Origin: Plakobranchus ocellatus
Lineage: Eukaryota > Mollusca > Gastropoda > Plakobranchidae
Direction: 5' to 3'
Assembly: GCA_019648995.1 (NCBI GenBank)
Contig: BLXT01000825.1
Coordinates: 1,107,083-1,136,558, forward strand
DNA: 29,476 bases
Each line of letters starts with the position of its first letter. Positions within the stretch are counted from its first letter, which is position 1. Of the stretch, positions 10,901-23,900 are shown in pieces. Made by a program: the position numbers and the translations under genes. The notes beneath the pieces were generated by a model. That model had not been told where the DNA came from and did no database searches. It saw only the letters and a list, made by a program, of their open reading frames with translations.

Positions 10901-13900
10901 ACCAAAAATTGTGAAAAAATGTTCAATACTTTTTTATTTATAGCAAAAAAAAGAAATTGCTATCAATTTGATAAATTACGGCCCCTGATGCATATATAGA
11001 TTGAAAATTTAACAAAATATGGATGTAAACAGCTATTTATAAATTGTGATTACATAGGCATTTAAACACTAAAAATTGTGAAAAAATGTTCAATACTTTT
11101 TTATTTATAGCAAAAAAAAAAGAAATTGCTATCAATTTGATAAATTACGGCCCCTGATGCATATATAGATTGAAAATTTAACAAAATATGGATGTAAACA
11201 GCTATTTCTACGTTCAAACTATATGAAAAGGGAAGAAAAGTGTAAATCTCGCGCATGCCCAAAAGTAAGTTAACGTACATTTAGTACTTCATTCAAATAC
11301 TAACCCATTTATACTGAGCCGGTTTTACCGACTTTGGGTCCAAATGTAGTAATATTTTGAGCCGGAAAAACCGGCTTAGGGTAGTGAAACAGTTAAAAAG
11401 CATTTTAATAATGCTTATTTTGTTATGGCCTCAGCTTCATTCTCTTTACATTAACTCTGATGCAAACCACCACATATATACAATTCTGAACCATTGAATT
11501 GGACATCTGCATCATGGATATGGCAAAACAGGCAAACCTAAAGCTTCGTAATTCAATGGAAAAAGTAACTAGCTTATCCAAGGGTTTTGAGCAATATTAC
11601 TCACCGGTTTAAATTTTGAAAAATTTTATAGAATGAACTAAAAGCACCATTACCAGGATGATTTCCACTGCCGCAAAGATAAAGCCCAGAGATTGGACAA
11701 CGTAAACCTGCAAGGCCTGGGGTTGGTCGTGCCATGTACAGCTGGTCCAAGGACATTGTTCCATGAAAGATGTTCTGATAAAACACATTTGAATTTTAAA
11801 AATATGACTAAAAAACAAAAAAATATAAAAATGGAATAAATAAATTAACTGATATAGTCATACTTTTTCCATTCAATAAAATTCAAAGCTGCAGTTTACA
11901 GAATTTCATTTTTTAATTACAATGATTCTGTGCCAAGATCTAGGTACCTGGTTAGCATTTATAGAATATTTAAAAAAAGAAGTATTTTCTTTAAACAAAA
12001 TTTCTGTACTATTGAGCAACCACCTTAAGTCAAATTATGAAACAGAATATATGCATTTAACAAGCTGATATGCATCATTTCAATCAATAATGCCAAAACA
12101 AGCTCCACGAGTGGAGCAAACATAATAAATTTATTGCAAAACTATAAACTGATTTTAAATTTATTTATTCATTATAGTGTTGCACTCCCATGTCAATGGC
12201 ATGATAAGAGAATGCAATTTCGCTAAACTTAAATGAACTATTACATTAGTATGTACATGTGTATAACAGGACATTACGCAGTATTGGGCAGCAGATTTAT
12301 TTTTTGATAAGATCACAGAATGTGGGAAATTGAAAACTGTGTTTGCTACATTAATCCTAGAAGTCATTTGCATTTAATTATGGAGCCATATGTTCATTTT
12401 CAAATTTTATTTTTCACATCTCAAAAACAAGGAAATCAGGAATAATAAACAATTTCATTGGACCTTCACACTTATTGGTTTAAGGTGGATTTTCTTTGCC
12501 ACTTATATATTATGTCAACACAGTGATAGCTCAGATATGTATGATTTGAATGAAAAACACTTTAGTTTATTACTTTTATCAAGCTAACACAGTAACAGTG
12601 CGCATGATATCAGTCAAACTATCCACATCCAAGCTGGATTTTTTCTTTCCAAAGGTAAGTCAGTTTTTCTTATTTTTGAAAAAGTAAATTTATTTTGCAT
12701 TTTTCTTGCAATTTAACATTGTCTTCTTGCCAACTCAGCTATAAATTGTGGAAACAAAAAAAAAATTATATAAAATAACAATGGGAACTCTTACCCCGCC
12801 TGTAAGACCAAAAGTGTTCTCAAGGTCTGGAGGAGTCAAGATATCCCTGCCTACTACTGACGCTTTAAATCCTGGCGCATATCGTTCAATTGTATCAAAC
12901 ACTGTTTAAAAAACAAACAAGATCTATTAAATTAAAAAACTCCCCACCCACTCCAAGCAAAAAGAAAAAAAAAACAAAACAAAAAAAAAAGAACAATTTT
13001 GAATTTCTTAAAAATCATGCAGAAAAAATATGAAGAGAGCTGCATTTGATTATTTTGAATTAATCAAGCTTTATAGTTTGTTTTGTATTGCCCAGTTAGA
13101 TAGAAAGAAATTTAAAGACATAAGTAAAGCAACTGCATTGTTCATATAAGAAATAATATGATCATATTATCTGGAAACTGAATTGTGCTTTGAAAAGTTC
13201 CGATATCTACTCTTTTGAACCTTTATATATTCTTGACTTGACATTTTTTCTCTCTCTTCTTCTGATTCTTTTCTTGCAAATGTATTGCACACTACTTTCC
13301 CCTTTGCGCACCTATATCAGCATACTTGTTTCTGTTACTATCATCCCACTGCGCATCACCAGCCAGCTTGTAAGGGGTGAACTGAGTGAAGAGAAGCACC
13401 ACATGACTTCCTTTGGGGGAGATGGTTGGATCAAGGCTGGAGGGAATCACCATCTCTATCATAGGGCTGGTAGAGAAAGCGTTGGAGAGAAATTACAAGA
13501 ACAAGATTCTATTTTGAAATAAAACAGTTGAATCCTTGATACTGTACCTTGAATGCTGTGAATGTATTGAATGCCAAAGAACCCTCAAATAACAAAAAGA
13601 AAAACCTAGAGCAATGCAAGTTACATTATTCCATTAGTCTTTTGAGATCACCAAAAAAAGCCACATAACTAAACAAGAACTTCTTGGTATAAATCTGATT
13701 CCATATCCATGAAGATTTTTTTTTTTACAAAAATGTTTCTAAAATCAGTGTCAAGAAAAAATAATTTTTTTAAACATGCAATGTAAGGTCACCACAATGC
13801 TGTTGAAGGTACAAGTTGAAATTTATGGCAAAAATTCAAAACACATCAGTATGCAGGAAAAAAGAGAGAAAGAAAAAGTCTTATCAAATGACCTTGAGCA

Positions 13901-16900
13901 TTTTCAAAAAGATCAAATACTTTCTATTTCCTTTTTGGCTTAGAAGTCTGCTTTGTGCATCTGCCTTTGGGTCTTTTGGTTTCTCTATAAAGCACACAGT
14001 GATCTCAGGCTTTCATGTCCTCTGTCAAGTTAGGGCACCGATGGCGGGGTTGGAAACATGAACAGGAGAATCTCTGCAGATCTCATGGAAGATTCCCAAT
14101 CCACTGTGCCACCGACAACCATCATCTGCCTTCAGATCAGGCAAAGTAGATTTAATTTCTGATACATTAAGAGGTCAGATCTTTTCTTAGCAACTTCTTC
14201 ACACTCATTGGTGTAGCATTTCTTTGACTGCAGGTACTCTAATGTTTACAGTACACATTTAAAACATAAGGGAAAAAAAATAACTCTTAATCTGAATTGT
14301 AGCTTATATTCTACTAAAACTAATAAAAGAAAACCCTGCAAAAAACCGACCTTGAAGTTATCTTGCCTTGCTGAGCATCAAGATAAGCATCATGGATGAG
14401 ACTACTGTCCTCACAGTTGAGGTGGATGGTACATTGGTGGTGTGGCATGGGATCACTCTCACTTGTGTTTGGGTCAGCAATAAAATTGGGAAGGCGATCA
14501 ACAGCCACTATGTAATGAAGTAAGGGGAAAAAAAAACAAGTAGATATATGTTCTTTGTTTCCTCTTATTCCAAAATGCCTACTGTTTTATTGATAGTGCT
14601 TTTTTGTGCTATGGAAATCATTCTTTCAACTACATACACTATTAATTTTATACGTGTGTGTATTTTAATCACTTTGGATAATAAAGCAGCTGGCACAAGA
14701 GCTAGAGCTAGATCTCAGATGTTCAGCAATTAATATCTGCCCATAAATAGATTGAAGTTAGATTCTTACAAAACTTCCGCTATTTTCTGAAGACCTGTAA
14801 GCTATTTTCCCCATTTTCTATATCAAAAGACTGATTTACTCCAATGAATTGTTTGTTTTAGTGGTACAATGGTAATAAACCTAACCTATGATTTGGAGGA
14901 ATCTGTCACAAGTTTAAACCTACAACTGGTTCCACGCCTAATGCTGGCCAAATAGCCCAGGATTATCTATAAATGCACAAGCTATATCAAACAAACATTA
15001 AACAAATCTGTTTCTTGTATCTTGTAAAACAATACTTCTCAACAGAGGAGAGCTCATTTTCTTTTGCTTAAAGCATTTTTGAAATATTGAATCTAATAAA
15101 AAAAAAAACAACTCATGAGCATTAAGCGATAGGCAATCAATGCCTTCGTTACTCCAAAGAAAAAGGACGACTACGAGAACTGATTCATGAACAAGGCATG
15201 TCTAAGGTTAGAAAAGAAATACCATTAATTTTTGTCACTGGTGAGATGTAATCAAACTGCTTTAGGTGATCAACCTCCTCTTTGGGAAGTGTGTTCTGCA
15301 TATGAAATAAGCAAAAAAGTAATTTTCAAACTCTAATGCTGCCACTACTTCAAAGAATAATAACAGTTGTTTTTGGTATGGAAATGAGGAAAAAGGTTTA
15401 AAGCTAGGCATTTTCATTTTTTACAAATAAAGCTGGAGACAGAAAAGACAGAAGTCAGACTGTTGACAACCAAAGAGATTTGTTTTGTGACTTTTAATGA
15501 CATGATACACCAATTTTTCTGTCTATACATGGAGCAGATAGACAGGGGTAGTATTCTTCATTACGAAAAATCAAAGTTAAAATATTTTAGTGTAAATTGG
15601 GTTTTCTGCTTTTGTGTGAAAATCTTAATCATATTAAAAGATGATTGATGATGATGTTTTGACATTGAGACCACTCCTATCAAAACTAGGTCTAGCGACT
15701 TCTGACAAAATTTTTCAGTGGGCCACATATACACAAGAACCTTTTTTGCATTGAAAAATTAGAGAGAAAGAATTGGAACTCCATATAAAATTTTGTTATA
15801 AGCAATGTCTGTATATAGGTATAGTGCACTGTAAGAATATCTGCACAAACATTTTGTTTAATGTAAAAACATCCGAAAATGCACAAAGATAACATTTTAT
15901 TTTAAGTTTGTGTATATTATCCTCATGTGCTGCAGGATTTTGTAAGCCTATGAGATCCCTGTGGAAAGATGCATGTGGCTTCAATAAATTTATTTGCATT
16001 CTTAAAAATCAATCTCCAGCTAGAATACATTGATATCACTTAAAATTACAACTTTAGGTCAGTAAATTATTTATATCAATTTTCCTTGATATATACCTGG
16101 GGTAGAAGATCAAGATATGTTACTTTGGGCGTTGCGTTGGAAAGGACAACTTTGGCTTTGATTTCTGTGCCATCTACCAGGACAACACCTTGAGCTTTAC
16201 TGCCTCTTGTCAAAATCTGACTCACTGGCTAAATTATAAGAAAAAATATTTATTATGCAATAAAATCTTAATTAACTAAGGAGAAAGTATAAACACAATA
16301 TAAAATGAGTCCCCTCTCTCATCAATCATTATTTTCTGCATACTCATGACACAAATTGATACTTTTGTGAAGATCACTATCCTTTTTGCACATCAATTTA
16401 ACAGATATGACAAATTCTATATTTAATATGCATATCAAAATTGTGAAAAGGGTAAGTTTTGTGAGTAAGAAACCCAATGTGTTTTAAATGCATTGCTTGA
16501 GAAAAAAAAACAAACTCCCACGTCTAGATTTCTGTATAAAGTTTCGGTAATGCTGACCTTATCGCAAAAGATAGCTGCTCCATGGTCTTTAGCACAGTTT
16601 GCAATGGCCTGAGATACACCACCCATCCCACCCTGAACATAAGCCCAGGCACCTTTGATCCCTTCCAGCTCTCCCATTACATGATGAAGCAAAACATACC
16701 TGTAAGATAAGAAAAGCAAAAGAATTATGACCAGTTACCTCATACTGAATTTTCTAAATAAGTGAAAATGCTTGTCTGATTTAGCTTGCTTAATTTGAAG
16801 CACCCAGGAAACGATATTTTTCTTGAATCATAAGAAATTTAAAATAAAAAAATGTGAGAGAAAAAAATCGTAAAATAATCTTAAGACCTTTAACAGAGAT

Positions 16901-19900
16901 TATCATATTGAGTTGTTGCCTAGTTAGAAAATCGAACAACATTCACTAAGTGGGAAATTAATAAGTAATTGATATGTGGCAAGAGATGAAATGGCTTCCA
17001 AATTATATGCCTTTTTGGGAAGTATGTCTGTAGATAATTGATACCTCTTTATAAAAAAAAGTTCAAACTACGTGTCAAAAACCCCAGAAATAAAAGGTTG
17101 ATAATACCTCTGATGTAGGACATTGAGTTCTTTAGATCTATATAGACCTAGCTGAAAATAATGGAACTCTGGAGATTGTGTGAAAAACGTAAAAAAAAAC
17201 TGAGTTTATTTAACTCAACAGCAGGAAATTAAATCAAACAATATTCACATAGGCTGTCGTTAAAAAACTAGATCTAGCTCTATGAATCTGCAAAATCGTT
17301 ATACAATGATCTCTCTGCAATCTCTGTGATCTCTATGAACTCTCTGCATACTCTGTGTGATATCTATGAACTCTCTGCGTGCTCTGTGTGATCTCTGTGA
17401 ACTCCCTGCCTACTCTGTGTGATACTTTCACCAATCTTCTCCCGATATTTTTATACTTTTTTCCAAAAGAAAACACTACAAATTTCTGGAAATGTATCCC
17501 ATAATGCAAGTGTAGAATGTTCGAAAATATAGATCTAGAACGTTACATCATAATCCTAAAATAAAACAAAGCATTTTTCGAGAAGACATAATGGAAACCC
17601 TTGGGCTAAAAATAGAACACGAGTCACGTTCGTTTACGTAATGAATTCTCGTTCGCTTTGCATAAATAAACTTCCCTTAACTGGGTCATTCTAGAATTCT
17701 CTCAAAGCAAGCCCTGAGTCTAGTTTTTGTTACACTACGAATGTTACAAAATGAGCACAACTAACTAAGTTTTTTTTACATATAGTCCACTGTTTTGATT
17801 AACAATCTCTCAAATTTAGCTTCTTTCAGAACTGATTCATAGGTCTTTTTTTTCCATCCATGATATCCTCATCATTTTTTAGATAAACCACATCTCTCCT
17901 ACTTCCAGATTTCTCTGCTGTTCCTTGTTCGATACTCATTTTCTTATGAAAACACTGACTATACATATGTTTTGATTACCCTCATTTTGGTGTCCATGTT
18001 TCTGTTAGCAAGTATTGATTTAATTTTTTTGGAATGAATCTTTGGCCATGGTTTTTTAAAATTTATTTCACCAGTGCATCTATCATCTGATTTTATCAAG
18101 TAACCAAGACATTTGAATTTTGAAACTTGCTTTATTTGTTCTCTTTTGCTAACAAAGATTGCATTTGGGATATGGAGGTTCCTTTGAGATGACCATGTAT
18201 TCCATTTTTTCAGAGACAAGCCCACTCTTCCACTCTCTAAAACAAATGCATCTAAAAGTTTTAAAAGTTAGTTCAGCACATTCTGCCATTAAAACTTTAT
18301 CATTCACAATTATTACATATATAACTGAGATTATTAATATTTTCAACATGTACTTGGAAGCCAGGAATATTGTCTAAATTCCTCAAGATTATTTCCCTAT
18401 ATAGATAAAAAAAAAAAGAAGCTCAGGAGACATTACACATCAGTGCTTTACACCTCATTTGATGGATTTAAAATCACTGTGTTCTCCCTCAATTCTTACA
18501 GCTGCAGTTTGTTCTCAGTATAGAGTTTTAGTAACTCTCAGATCTTTATCATCAATGTCTATTTCTTCTAGTATGTGAAACAGCTCTTCAATAAACTAGA
18601 TTATAAGACAGAGGCATTTATCATTTTAGGACACACTTGCAGATACAAGGGTTTAGAACCTTTATTAATCACTAGAAAGACTGAAGGTAAATCCAGTATT
18701 TGTTGACAGAGAATATCTTTCATTAACTCATGGGCAACAGGATAGATAGCAATATCAACCTTTTTGGGGTATGAATGGAGGACCCTTATTGCAAATATCT
18801 GTTTGAGATAAGGCGCTTAAAGAAGAAGAACCCACTTTGCTTTCTTAATTTTACTGACCCACTTCCTGGATGCTGTGGACTAGCCATCGCTCCAATAACA
18901 GAGTCTGTTGCAAGTGTTGCTTTTAATGGTTCTGACTCAAACCACCTGTCCAAGATCTTATGGGAAACAGAAAGAAACATTTCTCTCTCAATTTCTGCTT
19001 TTTATATCCACACAAATTATCAAGAGAAACTTAGATGTCATAAAAACTATGAAAATAGTAACATAATTTTTTTGTTAAAAAAAAAAAAGGGAAGATCATT
19101 CAGAACCCTGAATCTGGCAAAATATTTCCAATATTTTCCTCCATGCTAAATTTGTAAAGCATTAGACTTTTTTTTGCCAAGCAAAGAGGTTCTCAATTGT
19201 GAGGGAAATAAGCAAGCACTGTTCATGTCATTATCAAGCAGACCTATCCTTGTGGGGCAATCTATGACTTAACCCAAAAAACATATCATATAAAATGAAT
19301 TTACAGAATCTTTGAAATTTTTACTCAATGTACCTTTTGAGCTGGTGCTGTCATCAGCTCATAAAAAGCTGGTAAATCAGAACCCATAGATTTGACTGGG
19401 GAGAAAAAGCAAAGAAGAATACAAACGCTCTTGAAGTAATAACTGGGTCAAGCACTCTATAAAACTTTGATACAAAAAAATGTACATTGGACACAATTAT
19501 AAATGTTGTGAGATCACTCTAAATGCATCAAATGTTGCATAAAAAATTTTTTGGAAAAAAAAAGTTTCTTTTTTCTCCTTCTTCTTCAAGAAATTTGAAC
19601 ACAAAAATGTTGGCACAGAATTACTATATCTTTGCATGGTGTATATATTTTGGTTTCTAAGTGATCTGATAATTTAACATTTTCAAAATTTGGCACCCAT
19701 TTGGACTGGTTAAAAAAAAATTGAGCTGTGGCCCAAGCTCGAAGTACATAAAAAAAGTTCATTTTTGATAAACTTTCTCATAATAAATATATAAACATTG
19801 ATTGCATATAGTGCCCTGCAGTCTTTCCAGCATAAGGAAGTAAACCTTTTTGAAATTTTCTCTTCCCTGAATGAGATTTCTTAGATTTTGCAGGATTCAA

Positions 19901-20933
19901 AAAGCAAAAGAGAGACAGAATCGCTCAGTGTGTTTAGATTTCTTCCTTTGCATAAACTAAATGTTACAAAGATGGGAACGAAAACATGCTTTTATGAAAA
20001 CAATTTATGTAACAGAAACAAACCAACACCCAGATTTTACTTTAATAATATAATATTACAGTAATCATGAAAATACAAAATAGTGACAAAAAACTATGCT
20101 TGATTTTTAAAGTTCAGCACTTCAAAATTGAAAATACTGTTTATTTCAAAGAACATGCACACATGACAAGGCTTTTTACATAGAGAAGGCTTAATTTGAT
20201 TTTAGCACAAATAAGGAAGAGCCTACTATAAATACTTCAAATAACCTTCATCAAAAAAGAAACACAGTTTATACAGATATTTTGAACACTCAATTCCCTA
20301 CTGATATTGAATTTTTCTTTTTTGATGCATGATTGGCTACAGATTAAAACTCTCCATCTGTTCTGTAAGTTTAGTACCTGAATTCCACAAAGAGGCGGAC
20401 AAAATGGTTTCTCTTGGGTAAAACATGCAAATAATGACTTTGCTTGTTTCTCAAACTGCATAATAATCATTATCTTTGTCAAGCACCAGTTTTCTCTCTT
20501 CTTAAGATTTGTTTTTACCCTTAAGATCACAGAATCAGGCAGGCCCTTAAACCAATAAAAAATTCTTGAAAGGGAATCAAATCTATAACCTTCATTATTA
20601 TTTGATCAAGATTCTATCATCTTGTCTACTTGAAGTTTACTTGATTGTTTATGGCAGCCTTGAATCATAAAATGTCACAAGCTTGTTTGGTTTGCATCTT
20701 ATCAATGCAATTAAAATTTCTCATCAACTCCAAAACACACAAACCTGATCCTACCAATGCACCCACAGGTTTGATACTTGACCATTTGTCTCTCAAAGAT
20801 GATCCCATCACTGATGGCAATGAGACAGAAGGGTTGTCTAGCAATGGGTCTATAGCAGAAACAATCCTCTCCAACTGACTTTCATACTCATGAAATGCCT
20901 GATGAAGATCATAATGTCATAAAGAATATATAC

Positions 20934-20977
<44 letters not shown>

Positions 20978-23900
20978 CCAATAGTTTCAAAATAATTTTA
21001 TGTGGCCACTACAGTTTAGCTGGCTTAAATTATGGAGAGCTGATGCAAAGCTGAAATTACCTCACAAATCCATACAACAAGCATATTAGAGAAGCTGTCT
21101 CTACTCTATTTTCAAGGGTAGTGGAAAAGATTGTAAAACAAAAGAAAATGATTAAATTTAATGTCATCACCTTGTAAAAGGAATAAAATTGATCAAACTC
21201 ACTTTATCAAGATGAATCATCTACCCTTTTGTGGGTCAGGGGGTAAACCAACAAAATAAATAAATTTTAAAATGTAAAGCTAAAGTTTCATAAATTTCTT
21301 GCCAGCTTACCTTAGCATCTTTCTTAGAGAACTGTGCTATCTGATCAGCATTTTTCTTGGCATTACTTCCCAATAACAGTGATTTTGCTTTCCCATCCAG
21401 CCCTCCAGGTTTGTCGAGGGGGGTATATGAGCTTGGGTTGCGAAGGTAGATTTTAAGCCCATATTTCTTAAAACAAATGTAACACAATAATTTAATGTGA
21501 GGCTAGTATTGCATTTTTCAATGCTTTCAAATGAATAAGCAATGACTTTAAATTCATTACAAGTACTGATAATTGAATAATGTAATTGATAATTTAATGT
21601 GATTCCTTTTTAAAGTTAAATATGTCAACAAAGTAACAATACCGATTGATGGTACAAGTTCCCTTTTAATGGACAGAAGATTTTTCAAAATTCCTCAAAT
21701 TATTAGCATAGCATGAATTTTGTACAGTCGACACTACTTAAGTCAAAGCTGCGTAAGTTGATTTTTATTCAAGTTCTTTTTAATTGGAAACACCCCCTTT
21801 AAACAAATATTGTAAAAGGACACCGCAGAACTCGATTTTTATCTAAGTCGATCTTTTGCTGTTCGGCGCCACTCATTTAAAGAACGCTTTTCCTCCCACT
21901 AATCATTAAAAATGTTAGTTACCAGTACACATGCTAACCAACATGCGTGTGCCTAATGTTAGCCTTTAACTCTCCAATTCAACCCTTGCTACATTCTCCA
22001 GCGCTTTATTACAGTCACAGGATAGGGCCACAGTTTTTTTTTAATGTTCTTAAGGGGGAAGGGGAGAGAGGCCGATGCTCATCACTGGCCAGCAGTCTAA
22101 TCTAGAAGCAGACCTTGTTCTAGATCTATTCACACTTATTACATTATCTGCAACATCCATTGTGTTGCCCTGGGCTTCCTTGGCTGGCTTTGTCTAAACT
22201 TCAAAGTGTCTCTGTCTCTGCCTCTCTCTCTAGCACTGAGGCAGTGCGACAGTGATGATCAAGCATGCTCATCATTTCCAAACAACTTATGTGTGCATGT
22301 GTGTGTTGGTAAAGAGGATGGGGGAGGCAGTGGCTAGCTGGCTTTGTTTGGATGTATGTGAAGTAACAATTGAACATTTACTCATTTAGACTAGAATGTC
22401 TGTCTTGGTCTAGTCTATGTTAGTCCCATGCAATTTCCCCTTGCCCCCTCTCGAACACACCTCCTCCTCTATCCCACAAATAAAGGACAAAGACCTTTGG
22501 GCTTAGTAAATTTCCACTGCAGCCAACACAATTCAGGTACTGATCTAGATCGTGGATCCATTTAGATCTAGTTGTGCACTGCCAATCTACAAACATGTAC
22601 AAGCCCAGCCTCATGCTATCTTAGGCTAGAAGCAAATGCCAACAGAAAGCCATCACTTAAGCTTGTTATAAACCCATACTGAACTGAAACACTCAATCTA
22701 CCTTGAGAATCTTAGATAAACTTGCCACGAAAGTGCAAAATGGAACTTATTTACGAAGTGAAAAAGAAGTACAATAGCCAAAAAAACCAAACAAATGAAA
22801 TAAATACAAACAAAAACAAGCACACAAAATCATGACGACAACAATGACAAAAACCTGAAGGATGTTTTAATAAATTTGGTGTACTTGAAATACTGTTAAG
22901 ACATCAATGAAGGAGTGCATTTTCAGATGCCTGGGCGCTATGATATTAAGACAGGACCAATAACAACATGATGAAGTTGAGAAAGCTACTCAATTAGTTT
23001 AGTTTACAGTCAGAGCCCCAAACGCCCTATTTAATAGTTTAATAATGAATATAAAAGCAGATGAACTTGCAAGCGATTTTGGAAAGAAAATTGGGTTTCT
23101 GCAACCACCCCCCCCCCCCAAAAAAAAAAAAAAAAAAATTGCTCCAATCAGGGGAGGTGACTAAAAATTTATGAGACTCGATTTTTTTATGTAAGTTGAT
23201 TTTTTTAATTAAGTACCCTGGACGTCGACTTAAGCAGTGTTGACTGTAACTAATTTCATGATGCCAAGAAAATTACAATGTTTTGAAGGAAAAGCCATCA
23301 AAGGCTGATTTTATAAATAAAGTATTTTAAATTGATGAATCAAGTCAATTTTTCTTTTGAAAAATAATGGCATAGTAAATCCGTTAATCTATCTAAGTGA
23401 GAGGCTACAGATGAGAGCACAAAGAAATTATTAAAATGCCAATGAAAAACAACTGGATTTATAGAGAAGAAAGTAAAAATAAAGAGCGGTGAGACTAAAA
23501 TACCTTCACTATCCTTTTCAGGTGTAATTTGAATGAAAACTGTATTGATGTAAAAAAAAAAATCGAAATTCTTTAATTATCATACTTAAAAAAAATTGCA
23601 TTTAGCTGCCCCGATTCTTATCAAGATTGAAGCTATTTGAAAAGTTTTATTTCACAACAATTCTAGCTATAACTACTTTTCATCATTCACCTTCAGTTCA
23701 AGATCTTGCATAATTTGTGGTCTCATTAGGCTTAAAAGATATGATGCCCTCGAAAATTTAAACCCTGAAAAAAAATGTTGAAAAAAGTGTAGGTAATTCT
23801 ATAATGATGAAGAAAGTTTCAGATTGAGAAATCAAATCAAAACTGCTAGAGATCTAACAAGAAATAAAGCATGCTCTTTATCCTCTTCTGTTTCGTAAGA

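Noticed and set aside
14859..14935. A functional tRNA gene
   Set aside because: A and B box resemblance only; no closed acceptor stem could be read, so a SINE fragment is more likely.
17309..17425. CRISPR-like regular repeats
   Set aside because: Repeats are contiguous 31-bp units without unique spacers, in an animal intron; a minisatellite.
18775..19149. 124-codon plus-strand open frame
   Set aside because: Antisense shadow of PYROXD2 exon 8, which has splice sites and strong family motifs on the minus strand.
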